A DNA stretch of 45,428 nt, from contig JAOPYM010000075.1 in the NCBI GenBank assembly GCA_025964615.1, positions 1-45,428 on the forward strand, given 5' to 3'. Every line of letters begins with the position of its first letter. Position 1 is the first letter of the stretch. Below the pieces are notes generated by a model that did not search any database, had not been told where the DNA came from, and saw only the letters and a list, made by a program, of their open reading frames with translations. Shown in pieces: positions 24,751-33,593 of this stretch. Origin of the DNA: Actinomycetes bacterium (lineage in GTDB: Bacteria > Actinomycetota > Actinomycetes > Streptosporangiales > Streptosporangiaceae). Position numbers and translations under genes: made by a program.

Positions 24751-26490
24751 TTAGGCGGCGAAGCGGGTGACCAGGGTGGCGAGGTCGAGGGAGCCGCCGT
24801 CCAGTGCTGCGTACATCAGATCGGTCTCGGCGAAACCGAGTTCCCGCGCGATCGACAGGGACTCCCCGCGCCCCTCGGCGGCCAGCAGGTCGACCCGGTG
24901 GTCGGCGAGGGCACGGACCAGGGTCCGCCGGCCGGCGTCGGAGGCCTCGTCGGCCCGCTCCCGGCTCAGCCGCTGCTGGATGTGCACCCGGGTCTGCGCA
25001 GTGGTCGCGAACAGCAGCCAGTCCCCGGAAGGGCCGCCGTCCGGGGCGGTGAGGATCTCCACGACGTCGCCGCCGCGGACCCCCGCGGACAGCGCGGCGA
25101 GGCGTCCGTTGACCACGGCGCCGATGCAGTGATCACCGGTGTCGGCTCCCAGCGCGTACGCGAAGTCGATGGCGGTCGCGCCTGCGGGAAGCGCGACGAT
25201 GTCCCCGGCGGGGGTGAAGACCGGGACGTGACCGGTGCTCAGATCGGAGCGGAGACTGTCCAGGAACTCCGCGGATGCGGCGCCCGACTGCCAGGTCAGA
25301 AGCCTGCGCAGCCAGCCGAGGTCGCGTCGCCCGGCGACCGCGTCGGCGGTGGCCGCCTGGTCGGAGGCGTCGCGGATGTGCGCGATGATCCCGTACTCGG
25401 CGACCCGGTGCATCTCCCGGTTGCGGATGATCACATCGAGCAGGTCGCCGCGGGGACCGATCACCACAGTGTGCAGGGACTGGTAGAGGTTGAACTTGGG
25501 CAGGGCGATGAAGTCCTTGACCCGTCCGGGAATCGGGTGCAACGCGGCGTGCACCGCACCGAGCGCCACGTAACAGTCCTGCTCGGTGCCGTCGATCACG
25601 ACCATCACCCGGGCGGCGTCGTTGGGCCGCAGGTCGGTGAGGTCGCCGCCGCGGTCCTGGAACAGCTGGTAGAGGTGCCGGGGCCGCAGGGACACCTCTC
25701 CGGGCAGGCGCTCCGCGGCCAGCCCGGACCGCAGCAGGCCGAGTGCGGGTCCGAGGTCGCCTGCGCGGGCGAGTGCGGCCTCGGCGGCCGCGCGGGTGCG
25801 GGTGTACGCACCGGGGTCGAGAGCGGCGAAGGAGAGGTCGTCCATCTCCCGCTTGAGCGCGTAGATGCCGAGCCGCTCGGCGAACGGAACGAGGAGTTCC
25901 AGCGAGGCGCGGGCGATCCGCTCCCGGCCCTTGGGCTCCTTGAAGCCGAGGGTGCGCAGGTTGTGCAGCCGGTCGGCCAGCTTGATGACCAGCACCCGCA
26001 GGTCGGCGGCGGCCGCTAGGACGATCTTGCGGAAGGTCTCGGCCTCGGCCCGGTCGCCCCAGCGTTCGCCGTCGAGCTTGGTCACGCCGTCGACCAGCAC
26101 CGCGACCTCGTCACCGAACTCGGCGCGCACCTGGCCCAGCGTGTAGGGGGTGTCCTCGACGGTGTCGTGCAGCAGCGCCGCGACCAGGGTGGTGGCGTCC
26201 ATGCCCAGGGCGGCGAGGATCGTGGCGACGGCCAGCGGATGGGTGATGTACGGGGCGCCGGACTTGCGGGTCTGACCTCGGTGCATGCGCTCGGCCACCG
26301 CATAGGCCCGGCGTAGTTCCGCCATCTCGGCCCGGCCGGGCGGGGAAACGGCGGCGGCCCGGTAGGCCGACAGCAGAGGCTCCACCGCGGGCTGGACGGA
26401 GGGCGCGGGGCCCGGCACGGTTCTGCGGCGCGGCCAGGGCAGGTGCAACCGGGGCCGCGCGCCCGGTTCCGCCGGATTGAAGGTCGTCAT
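24751..26490 (-). CDS. RelA/SpoT homologue lacking the ACT domain, synthetase motifs altered
   Basis: A 579-residue alarmone ((p)ppGpp) metabolism protein. In order: HD hydrolase domain with ALLHDTVEDT and KLADRLHNLRTL intact (about residues 100-200), a synthetase domain (about 255-390) and a TGS domain (VPVFTPAGDIVALPAGATAIDFAYALG). The ACT/RIS end of full-length Rel is absent. In the synthetase part RVKDFIALPKFNLYQSLHT is kept. The Asp of the usual DLxxxR motif reads Pro, and the Glu-x-Gln of VExQIRT reads Asp-x-Ile (LDVIIRN). This suggests hydrolase-biased or lost synthesis activity, judged by eye. The ATG at 26490 begins MTTFNPAEPG. It is followed by hairpin element copy 2 and preceded by repeat copy C. 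Confidence 0.88.
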   Translation of the reverse strand: MTTFNPAEPGARPRLHLPWPRRRTVPGPAPSVQPAVEPLLSAYRAAAVSPPGRAEMAELRRAYAVAERMHRGQTRKSGAPYITHPLAVATILAALGMDATTLVAALLHDTVEDTPYTLGQVRAEFGDEVAVLVDGVTKLDGERWGDRAEAETFRKIVLAAAADLRVLVIKLADRLHNLRTLGFKEPKGRERIARASLELLVPFAERLGIYALKREMDDLSFAALDPGAYTRTRAAAEAALARAGDLGPALGLLRSGLAAERLPGEVSLRPRHLYQLFQDRGGDLTDLRPNDAARVMVVIDGTEQDCYVALGAVHAALHPIPGRVKDFIALPKFNLYQSLHTVVIGPRGDLLDVIIRNREMHRVAEYGIIAHIRDASDQAATADAVAGRRDLGWLRRLLTWQSGAASAEFLDSLRSDLSTGHVPVFTPAGDIVALPAGATAIDFAYALGADTGDHCIGAVVNGRLAALSAGVRGGDVVEILTAPDGGPSGDWLLFATTAQTRVHIQQRLSRERADEASDAGRRTLVRALADHRVDLLAAEGRGESLSIARELGFAETDLMYAALDGGSLDLATLVTRFAA

Positions 26491-26516
26491 TGCTGGTGAC
26501 CGCCCAAGAAGCACTA

Positions 26517-26630
26517 GTTCGCTGGCGCTCGCTCCGCTCCGCGGTGCTCGGGCCTTGACGCGCGGCCTTCCCTCGTCACTCGGTCGCTTCGCTCCCTCAC
26601 TCCTCAGTCCAGGCCGCGCGGCCCGAGCAC
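26517..26630. repeat. Mosaic dispersed repeat, copy C (inverted)
   Basis: Read on the minus strand it has GTGCTCGGGCCGCG, CTGGACTGAGGAGTGAGG, GACGAGGGAAG, GCGTCAAGGCCCG and GAGCGGAGCGAGCGCC, matching pieces of copies A and B. It lies in the leader of the RelA/SpoT homologue, unlike the other two copies, which follow genes. Confidence 0.75.
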
Positions 26631-26921
26631 CTACAGCATGTAACAGACAGTATGCGGCATGTCGCCTTCTGTGTCTCGCGGAACCATTGATGAGGCCGAG
26701 GAGGTGAGGTGGGGGGTTCCGTCAAGGAAGTGCCCAGGATGACTCTGCGGACCCTGTAATCACAGCGATCCCGGGTGTGTCGGCCGAGTAGCAAGTTCGT
26801 TACCGACAGTAGTCTTGCGCAGCGTCATGGGCCCGAGCCCGTGATCAGCGGATACGGACGGGTTCGAGCCGCGGCCGGTAGGTCAACGGGTCGTGCGGGG
26901 CCGGGAGCGCAGGGGGCGTTG
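26631..26921 (+). promoter_or_regulatory. Upstream region of the synthase operon
   Basis: This gap between repeat copy C and the first synthase start must hold the operon promoter. An open frame on the plus strand extends back to 26775 but has weak coding character and a poor start. TAGTCT near 26810 could be a -10; no clear -35 or operator was found. AGGGGG six bases before 26922 is the ribosome site. Confidence 0.35.
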
Positions 26922-29900
26922 ATGGCGGCTGACAGGACTGGCGAACAGGGCGACCGGGATCGGGTCCTGGGGGTGACCCCCTTCGGCTGGCAGGCGCCCC
27001 GCCTGGTGGTCGCCGTCGAGCGCGCAGGCGGGCTCGGCGTGCTCGACCTCGGCCGGGACCGGGGCCGGGCGCTGGCCTCGCTCGCCGAGGTCACCCGCTG
27101 GTGGCAGGGCTCCTTCGGGGTCCGGGTCCCAGCCGGCTGTCCGGTGCGTTCGCACGAACTCCCCGTCGGCGTCGACACTGTCGTCATCGACTCCCCGGTC
27201 CTGGCCGACCTGCAGAGCGAGTACCGCCGGCCGGGGCGCCGGATGCTCGCCGAGGTGGTGGACGCGCATGAGGCGCACATGGCGGTGCGGCTCGGCGTGG
27301 ACGGGCTCATCGCCCGGGGCAGCGAGGCGGGCGGGCGGATCGGTGACCTGACCACGTTCCTGCTGATCCAGCGGCTCACGGCCGACCCCGAACTGGACGT
27401 CCCGGTCTGGGCGGCCGGCGGTATCGGCCTGCACACCGCGGCGGCGGCGGTCGCGGGCGGCGTGCACGGTGTGGTCCTGGACGCCCAGCTCGCCCTGGTC
27501 GCCGAGATGGACCTGCCGGGCGACGTGGCCTCGGCGATCGCGGCGATGGACGGCAGTGAGACCACCCTCACCGGAGGGCATCGTGTCTACACCCGGCCCG
27601 ACCTGCCCGACCTGCGGGGAGCCGAGCTCGGCGCCGCCGGGCTCCGTGGCCAGTTGCTCCCGATCGGCCAGGACGGCGCCTTCGCCGGGTCCCTGGCCGG
27701 GACGTACAAGACCGCGGGCGGTGTGATCCGGGCGGTGCGCGAGCAGCTCGCCGCCCACCTCGCCGCCGCTGTCAGGAGGGCCCCGCTCGCACCCGAGCCG
27801 CACCCCGCGGGCCGTACCTATCCGATCCTGCAGGGTCCGATGACCAGGGTCAGCGACCGCGTGCTCTTCGCCGCCGCCGTGGCCCAGGACGGCGGGCTGC
27901 CGTTCCTGGCGCTCGCGCTGATGGACGGCGAGGAGGTACGGCGGCTGCTCACCGACACCGCCGAGCGCCTCGGCGACCGGCCGTGGGGCGTCGGCATACT
28001 GGAGTTCGCGCCGTCCGAGGTCAAGGAGGCGCAGCTCGCCGCCATATACGAGATCCGGCCGCCGTACGCCCTGATCGCCGGAGGCCGCCCGAGCCAGGCC
28101 GCCTCCCTGGAGGCGGCCGGCATCGCCACTTTCCTGCACGTGCCCTCGCCGGGACTTCTGCGCCGCTACCTCGACGAGGGCGCGCGGCGCTTCGTCTTCG
28201 AGGGCTCGGAGTGCGGCGGGCATGTGGGCCCCCGAGCGAGCTTCCCGCTGTGGGAATCGCAGCTGGAGATCCTCACCGCCTTCGACGCGCCGCAGGAACT
28301 GTCCATCGCCTTCGCCGGAGGCATCCACGACGAACGGTCGGCCGCCATGGTCGCCGCCCTGGCGGGGCCGCTGGCCGAACGCGGTGCCGAGATCCGCGTC
28401 CTGATGGGCACGTCGTACCTGTTCACTCACGAGGCGGTCGCGGCCGGTGCGATCCTGCCGGGCTTCCAGCGGGCCGCCCTCGAGTGCGCGGGGACCGTGC
28501 TCCTGGAGACCTCGCCCGGCCATTCCACCAGATGCGCGGACACCCCGTACGCCGCCGTGTTCGCCGCCGAGCGGGCCCGCATGGAGCTGGCAGGCACGGA
28601 CCGACAGACGATGTGGCGGCAGCTGGAGGAGCTCAACCTGGGCCGGCTGCGGATCGCCAGCAAAGGCCTGCGCCGCGACGGCGACCACCTCGGGGTCGTC
28701 GAGGACGCCGAGCAGCGGCGCGACGGCATGTACATGCTCGGGCAGGTCGCCGGGCTGCGCACCACGACCACCAGCATCGTCGGCCTGCACGAGCTGGTGA
28801 CCACCGGCGCCACCTGTTTCCTCGCGGAGCGGGCCGAAGAGCTCGGTATCGGCACCGAGCCGGATCAGGCTGCGGCGATCGACATCGCCATCGTCGGCAT
28901 CGGCTGCGTCTTCCCCGGTGCGAAGGACGCCCAGGAGTACTGGGCGAACATCATCGGCGGGGTGGACTCCGTCACCGAGGTGCCCATCGAACGCTGGGAC
29001 CCCGCGCTCTACCACGACGAGAAGGGGGCGGCCCTGCCCAGATGGGGCGGGTTCCTGCCCGACATCCCCTTCGACGCGCTCGCCTACGGCATCCCGCCGA
29101 ACTCGCTGGGCAGCGTCGAGCCGATGCAGCTCCTCGCCCTTGAGGTGGCAGCCAGGGCGCTCGCCGACGCCGGATACGCCGACCGGCCCTTCGACCGGTC
29201 CCGTACCTCCGTGTTCTTCGCCGCACAGGCGGGCAGCGACCTCGGTGCCGCCTACAACCTCCGCGCCCACCTGCCGCTCTACTTCGGCGAGGTGCCGGCG
29301 GGGCTCGATGAGCAGCTGCCCCGGCTCACCGAGGACTCCTTCCCCGGCGTCCTCACGAACGTCATCGCCGGGCGGATCGCCAACCGGCTCAACCTGGGCG
29401 GTTCCAACTACACCGTGGACGCCGCCTGCGCCGCCTCGCTGGCCGCGCTCGACACCGCCTGCAAGGAACTGGCTTCGGGTACGAGCGACATGGTGCTGTG
29501 CGGGGGAGCAGACTCGCACAACGGGATCTCCGACTACCTGCTGTTCTCCGCGGTGCACGCGCTCTCGCCGACCGGACGGAGCGCAGCCTTCGACACAGAG
29601 GCCGACGGCATCGCACTCGGCGAAGGGGTCGGCTGCTTGGTGCTCAAGCGGCTGGCCGACGCCGAACGCGACGGAGACCGGGTCTACGCCGTGATCAAGT
29701 CCGTGGCGGGTTCCAGCGACGGCCGGTCCCTCGGGCTCACCGCGCCCCGCGTCGAGGGGCAGCGCCTCGCGATGGACCGCGCCTACCGGCGGGCCGGGGT
29801 GTCGCCCGCGCAGGTCGGCCTGGTCGAGGCGCACGGCACCGGTACCTCCGTCGGCGACCGCACCGAACTCGCCACGCTCACCGAGACGTTCAAGGCCGCG

Positions 29901-32900
29901 GGCGCCCTGCCCGGGTCGTGCACGCTCGGCTCGGTCAAGTCCCAGATCGGGCACACCAAGTGCGCGGCCGGGCTGGCCGGGCTGATCAAGACGGCGTACG
30001 CGCTGCACACCGGGGTACGGCCGGGGACCCTGCACCTGGACCGCCCGGGGGGCGCCTGGGACGCCGAGACCAGCCCGTTCTCCTTCGACGACCGGGCCCG
30101 GCCGTGGGCGGTGCCCGCCGGTGAGAGGTACGCCGGGGTCAGTGGATTCGGGTTCGGCGGGGCCAACTTCCACGCGGTCCTGGCCGGCTACGACGGAGCC
30201 CCCGAGCCGGTCTCCGGTCTCGCGGAATGGCCCGCCGAGCTGTTCCTCATCCGTGGCGCCGACCGTGCCGCCGCATGCTCCGAACTGGACCGGCTGGCCT
30301 CGCTGATCGGGCCCGGGGTACGGCTGCGCGACCTGGCCCGTACCTTCGCCATCGGCCAGGGGCCGGTCCAGTTCGCGCTGGTCGCCACCGGGCTGGACGA
30401 CCTGACGGGCAAGCTGGCCGCAGCGCGGGAGTTTCGCACGGGTGCCGGGGTGTTCGTCGCCGGTTCCGCCGAGCCCGGCGCGGTGGCGTTCCTGTTCCCC
30501 GGCCAGAGCAGCCAGCGGCCCGGCATGCTCGGCGACCTGTTCGTCGCGTTCCCGAAGCTGCAGCGGTTGCTGCACCTGGCCGGCGGCCGGTACGGCGAGG
30601 CGATGTTCCCGCCCGCCACGTTCACCGCCGAGCAGGCGCAGCGGCAGCGGGCCGCCGTCACCGACACCCGGATCGCCCAGCCCGCCCTGGGCATCGCAGG
30701 GCTGGCGATGCACGGGCTGCTCACCGGGGTGGGCGTACGGCCCGACATGGCGGGCGGGCACAGCTATGGCGAACTCGTCGCGCTGTGCGCCGCCGGGGTC
30801 TTCGGCGACACCGACCTGATCACGCTCAGCGCCGCCCGTGCGGAGGCCGTCCTTGCCGCGGCAGGCGACGAACCGGGCACGATGGCCGCGGTGGCCGCCC
30901 CCTCCGAGAAGGTACGGGCGGTACTGGCCGGCCACCGGGTGGCCATCGCCAACCACAACGCGCCCAGGCAGACCGTCATCTCAGGCCCGGTCGCCGCCAT
31001 CGACGCGGCCGTCGCCGCGCTGGCCGGGTGCGGCGTCTCCGCGCAGCGGATCCCCGTCGCCTGCGCGTTCCACAGCCCGCTCGTCGCCGGGGCCGCGCAG
31101 GTGCTGCGCGCCGAACTCGACCTGCGGGACCTGCGCGCCCCAGCGTTCCCGGTCTGGTCCAACACCACGGCCGCCCCGTACGCAGCCGACATCGAGACCA
31201 TACGGGCCACGCTGGCCGGTCAGGTCGCCGCGCCGGTGCGGTTCGTCGAGCAGATCGAGGCGATGTACGCGGCGGGCGCCCGGGTCTTCGTCGAGGCGGG
31301 TCCCGGGCGGGTACTCACCCGGCTCGTCGGCGAGATCCTCGGAGACCTCCCGCACACCGCGGTCTGCTGCGACGTACCGGGCGAGGCGCCGCACGGGCTG
31401 CACCGGCTGCTGCTCGCCCTCGCCGAACTGGCCGCCGCCGGTGTCCCCGTGGACCCGGCGCCGCTGCTGGCCGGCAGGGACACCCGGGTCGTCACCGGCA
31501 CCCAGGCCCGTCCGGGCTGGGTGGTCAACGGGCACCTGGTGCGCACGGCCGACGGGCAGTATCTGGACAACGCGCTGCGGCCCGCCCGGCGGGTCGGCCC
31601 GCCGACCGCGCCGGTCCTGCCCGGCCCGGACCGGGACGCCACGGTCCTGGAGTACCTGCGGACCACCAGGGAACTGGTCGCCGCGCAGCGGGACGTAATC
31701 CTCGGCTACCTGGGCGCCACCGGCCCGGCGCTGCCATCCCTGCCATCCCTGGCACCGGTGCCCTCGGTGCCCGCGCCGCGCCCGGCCGTGGGGGCCGCGG
31801 AGATCGAGCCCGCGGAGGTCTCGCAGGTACGGCTCGGGCCGGAGGAGATCCGCGCCGTGGTGCTCGCCGTGATCAGATCACGGACCGGCTACCCCGCTGA
31901 GATGCTCGCCGACGATCTCGACCTCGAGGCGGACCTGTCGATCGACTCGATCAAGCGCACCGAGATCATCGGCGAGCTCGGCGAACGGGTCGGGCTGACC
32001 TCGCCCGGTACCGGGCCGGCCGAGGCGATCGTCGAGCGGCTGGCCCGCATCAAGACCATCGGCGAGATCGTCACCTGGATCTGCTGCCACCTCGGAACCC
32101 CGGCGCTGCCAGCGGAGACCCAGCCCGTCGGACAGCCCGATGCCCAGGTCGCCGCAGAGAGCGCCGAGCCGGACGCCGGCGGTGTGCGGCCCAGGCGGCA
32201 CGTGGTGCGGCTCGGGGATCTGCCCGCGCTGCCGCAGCAGCGGCCCGAACCTGGAAGGTTCGCCGGCCAGCGGTTCGTCATCGTCGACGATGGCTGCGGT
32301 ATCGCCCTGGAGCTGGCTGATCTCCTTGAGCGCTACGGTGCCCAGGTCCGTACCCCGGTGGAACCGGACGGGCCGGCCGACGGGCTGATCCACCTGGGCG
32401 CGCTGCGTCCCGGGGGCGGCGCGGTACTGCCGGGGGCCTACGCGGGGATCCGCGAGGCACTCATCGGAGGTGCCCGCTCCCTGATCGTGGCCACCGGTGC
32501 GGGCGGCAGTTTCGGGCTCCGCTTCGATGGCAGTGGCGCGGGCGACCCGAGCACCGGGGCGGGCCTGCGCGGGCTGGCCCGTACCCTCACTCAGGAGTTC
32601 CCCGAGGTACTCGTCCGCGCGGTCGACGTGGACACCAAGGAGAGCCCCCGCGCCGTGGCCGACAGCCTGTTCGCCGAACTGCTCAGCGAGCCGGGCGGGC
32701 CGGTCGAGGTCGGCTATGCGGCATCCGGGCGGCGGACCCTGATGGTCACCTCGACCGGCGACGTGCCGGAGGCGGCGCTGCCGCTCGGCCCGGACGGCGT
32801 GGTGCTCCTCACCGGCGGGGCCCGCGGGATCACCGCCAGGGTGGCCCTCGCGATGGCCGAGGCGACCGGCTGCCACCTGGAGCTCATCGGCCGTACCCCC

Positions 32901-33593
32901 GCACCGGAACGGCCCGAGGATCCGGAGATCGCCGCGGCCACCGACGAGGCCGCGCTGCGGCAGGCGCTGATCGCCCAGGGCGGCCGGAGCCCCGGCGAGA
33001 TCGAGGCGGCCACTCGCCGCATCCGCACCGAACGGGAGATCCACGACACCCTCGCGCTGCTGCAGGGCAGCGCCGCGAGTGTGCGCTACCACGTGGCCGA
33101 CGTGCGGGATGCCTCGGCGGTGCGCTCTATCGTGCAGGACGTGTACGCGCGGCACGGGCGTCTCGACGGGGTCGTCCACGGGGCCGGGCTCCTTGAGGAC
33201 CGGCTCGTCCGCGACAAGGCCCCCGAATCGTTCACCCGGGTCTACCGGACCAAGGTGGACGGTGCCTGCGCGCTGGCCGCCGCAGTCCGGCCCGACATCG
33301 GCTTCTTCGTGGTGTTCGGCAGCGTGTCCGGGGTCTATGGCAACCGCGGACAGGCCGACTACGCCGCCGCCAACGATGCCTGCGACACCCTCGCGCGCGT
33401 GTGGCGGACCCGTCTGCAGGGCCGGGTCCTCGTCGCCGACTGGGGACCCTGGGCCGGCGGCGGGATGGTCTCGCCGGAACTGGCCCGCGAGTACGCCGGG
33501 CGGGGCGTCGCCCTGCTCGAGCCCGGCGCCGCGGTCGCCGCCCTGCTCCGTGAGATCGCCGCAGGCGAGGACGTCCAGGTGATCTTCCAGTGA
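26922..33593 (+). CDS. PUFA/glycolipid-type iterative synthase subunit 1: NPD-NPD-KS-AT-ACP-KR
   Basis: A 2223-residue multifunctional synthase. Residues 1-310 and 310-640 are two consecutive nitronate monooxygenase/PfaD-like flavin barrels (ARGSEAGGRIGD..VPVWAAGGIG, then EGSECGGHVGP..IAFAGGIHDE). Such barrels act as the enoyl reductase in PUFA synthases. KS (650-1090) has its Cys in DAACAAS (Cys836), EAHGTGT and GHTKCAAG. AT (1185-1480) has GHSYGEL (Ser1281) plus the later Arg that grips malonyl's carboxylate. One ACP has DLSIDSIKR (Ser1676), the PUFA-type signature. KR (1960-2223) has GGARGITA and the Tyr in QADYAAAN (Tyr2147). It builds and reduces an acyl chain on its ACP in concert with the next gene, whose GTG overlaps its stop. 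Confidence 0.93.
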   Translation: MAADRTGEQGDRDRVLGVTPFGWQAPRLVVAVERAGGLGVLDLGRDRGRALASLAEVTRWWQGSFGVRVPAGCPVRSHELPVGVDTVVIDSPVLADLQSEYRRPGRRMLAEVVDAHEAHMAVRLGVDGLIARGSEAGGRIGDLTTFLLIQRLTADPELDVPVWAAGGIGLHTAAAAVAGGVHGVVLDAQLALVAEMDLPGDVASAIAAMDGSETTLTGGHRVYTRPDLPDLRGAELGAAGLRGQLLPIGQDGAFAGSLAGTYKTAGGVIRAVREQLAAHLAAAVRRAPLAPEPHPAGRTYPILQGPMTRVSDRVLFAAAVAQDGGLPFLALALMDGEEVRRLLTDTAERLGDRPWGVGILEFAPSEVKEAQLAAIYEIRPPYALIAGGRPSQAASLEAAGIATFLHVPSPGLLRRYLDEGARRFVFEGSECGGHVGPRASFPLWESQLEILTAFDAPQELSIAFAGGIHDERSAAMVAALAGPLAERGAEIRVLMGTSYLFTHEAVAAGAILPGFQRAALECAGTVLLETSPGHSTRCADTPYAAVFAAERARMELAGTDRQTMWRQLEELNLGRLRIASKGLRRDGDHLGVVEDAEQRRDGMYMLGQVAGLRTTTTSIVGLHELVTTGATCFLAERAEELGIGTEPDQAAAIDIAIVGIGCVFPGAKDAQEYWANIIGGVDSVTEVPIERWDPALYHDEKGAALPRWGGFLPDIPFDALAYGIPPNSLGSVEPMQLLALEVAARALADAGYADRPFDRSRTSVFFAAQAGSDLGAAYNLRAHLPLYFGEVPAGLDEQLPRLTEDSFPGVLTNVIAGRIANRLNLGGSNYTVDAACAASLAALDTACKELASGTSDMVLCGGADSHNGISDYLLFSAVHALSPTGRSAAFDTEADGIALGEGVGCLVLKRLADAERDGDRVYAVIKSVAGSSDGRSLGLTAPRVEGQRLAMDRAYRRAGVSPAQVGLVEAHGTGTSVGDRTELATLTETFKAAGALPGSCTLGSVKSQIGHTKCAAGLAGLIKTAYALHTGVRPGTLHLDRPGGAWDAETSPFSFDDRARPWAVPAGERYAGVSGFGFGGANFHAVLAGYDGAPEPVSGLAEWPAELFLIRGADRAAACSELDRLASLIGPGVRLRDLARTFAIGQGPVQFALVATGLDDLTGKLAAAREFRTGAGVFVAGSAEPGAVAFLFPGQSSQRPGMLGDLFVAFPKLQRLLHLAGGRYGEAMFPPATFTAEQAQRQRAAVTDTRIAQPALGIAGLAMHGLLTGVGVRPDMAGGHSYGELVALCAAGVFGDTDLITLSAARAEAVLAAAGDEPGTMAAVAAPSEKVRAVLAGHRVAIANHNAPRQTVISGPVAAIDAAVAALAGCGVSAQRIPVACAFHSPLVAGAAQVLRAELDLRDLRAPAFPVWSNTTAAPYAADIETIRATLAGQVAAPVRFVEQIEAMYAAGARVFVEAGPGRVLTRLVGEILGDLPHTAVCCDVPGEAPHGLHRLLLALAELAAAGVPVDPAPLLAGRDTRVVTGTQARPGWVVNGHLVRTADGQYLDNALRPARRVGPPTAPVLPGPDRDATVLEYLRTTRELVAAQRDVILGYLGATGPALPSLPSLAPVPSVPAPRPAVGAAEIEPAEVSQVRLGPEEIRAVVLAVIRSRTGYPAEMLADDLDLEADLSIDSIKRTEIIGELGERVGLTSPGTGPAEAIVERLARIKTIGEIVTWICCHLGTPALPAETQPVGQPDAQVAAESAEPDAGGVRPRRHVVRLGDLPALPQQRPEPGRFAGQRFVIVDDGCGIALELADLLERYGAQVRTPVEPDGPADGLIHLGALRPGGGAVLPGAYAGIREALIGGARSLIVATGAGGSFGLRFDGSGAGDPSTGAGLRGLARTLTQEFPEVLVRAVDVDTKESPRAVADSLFAELLSEPGGPVEVGYAASGRRTLMVTSTGDVPEAALPLGPDGVVLLTGGARGITARVALAMAEATGCHLELIGRTPAPERPEDPEIAAATDEAALRQALIAQGGRSPGEIEAATRRIRTEREIHDTLALLQGSAASVRYHVADVRDASAVRSIVQDVYARHGRLDGVVHGAGLLEDRLVRDKAPESFTRVYRTKVDGACALAAAVRPDIGFFVVFGSVSGVYGNRGQADYAAANDACDTLARVWRTRLQGRVLVADWGPWAGGGMVSPELAREYAGRGVALLEPGAAVAALLREIAAGEDVQVIFQ

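Noticed and set aside
24676-26019. Plus-strand open frame starting within hairpin element copy 2
   Set aside because: It is antisense to the RelA/SpoT homologue, whose motifs are clear. The GTG start lies in the repeat arm only because GTGGCGTTT recurs there.
26883-30956. Very long open frame on the minus strand opposite synthase subunit 1
   Set aside because: It mirrors high third-position GC of the plus-strand gene. Its translation is low-complexity Arg/Gly/Asp with no domain, while the plus strand has full catalytic motifs.
32801-33590. KR domain as a separate short-chain dehydrogenase gene
   Set aside because: The frame is continuous with the ACP and linker, and no internal start with a ribosome site separates it.
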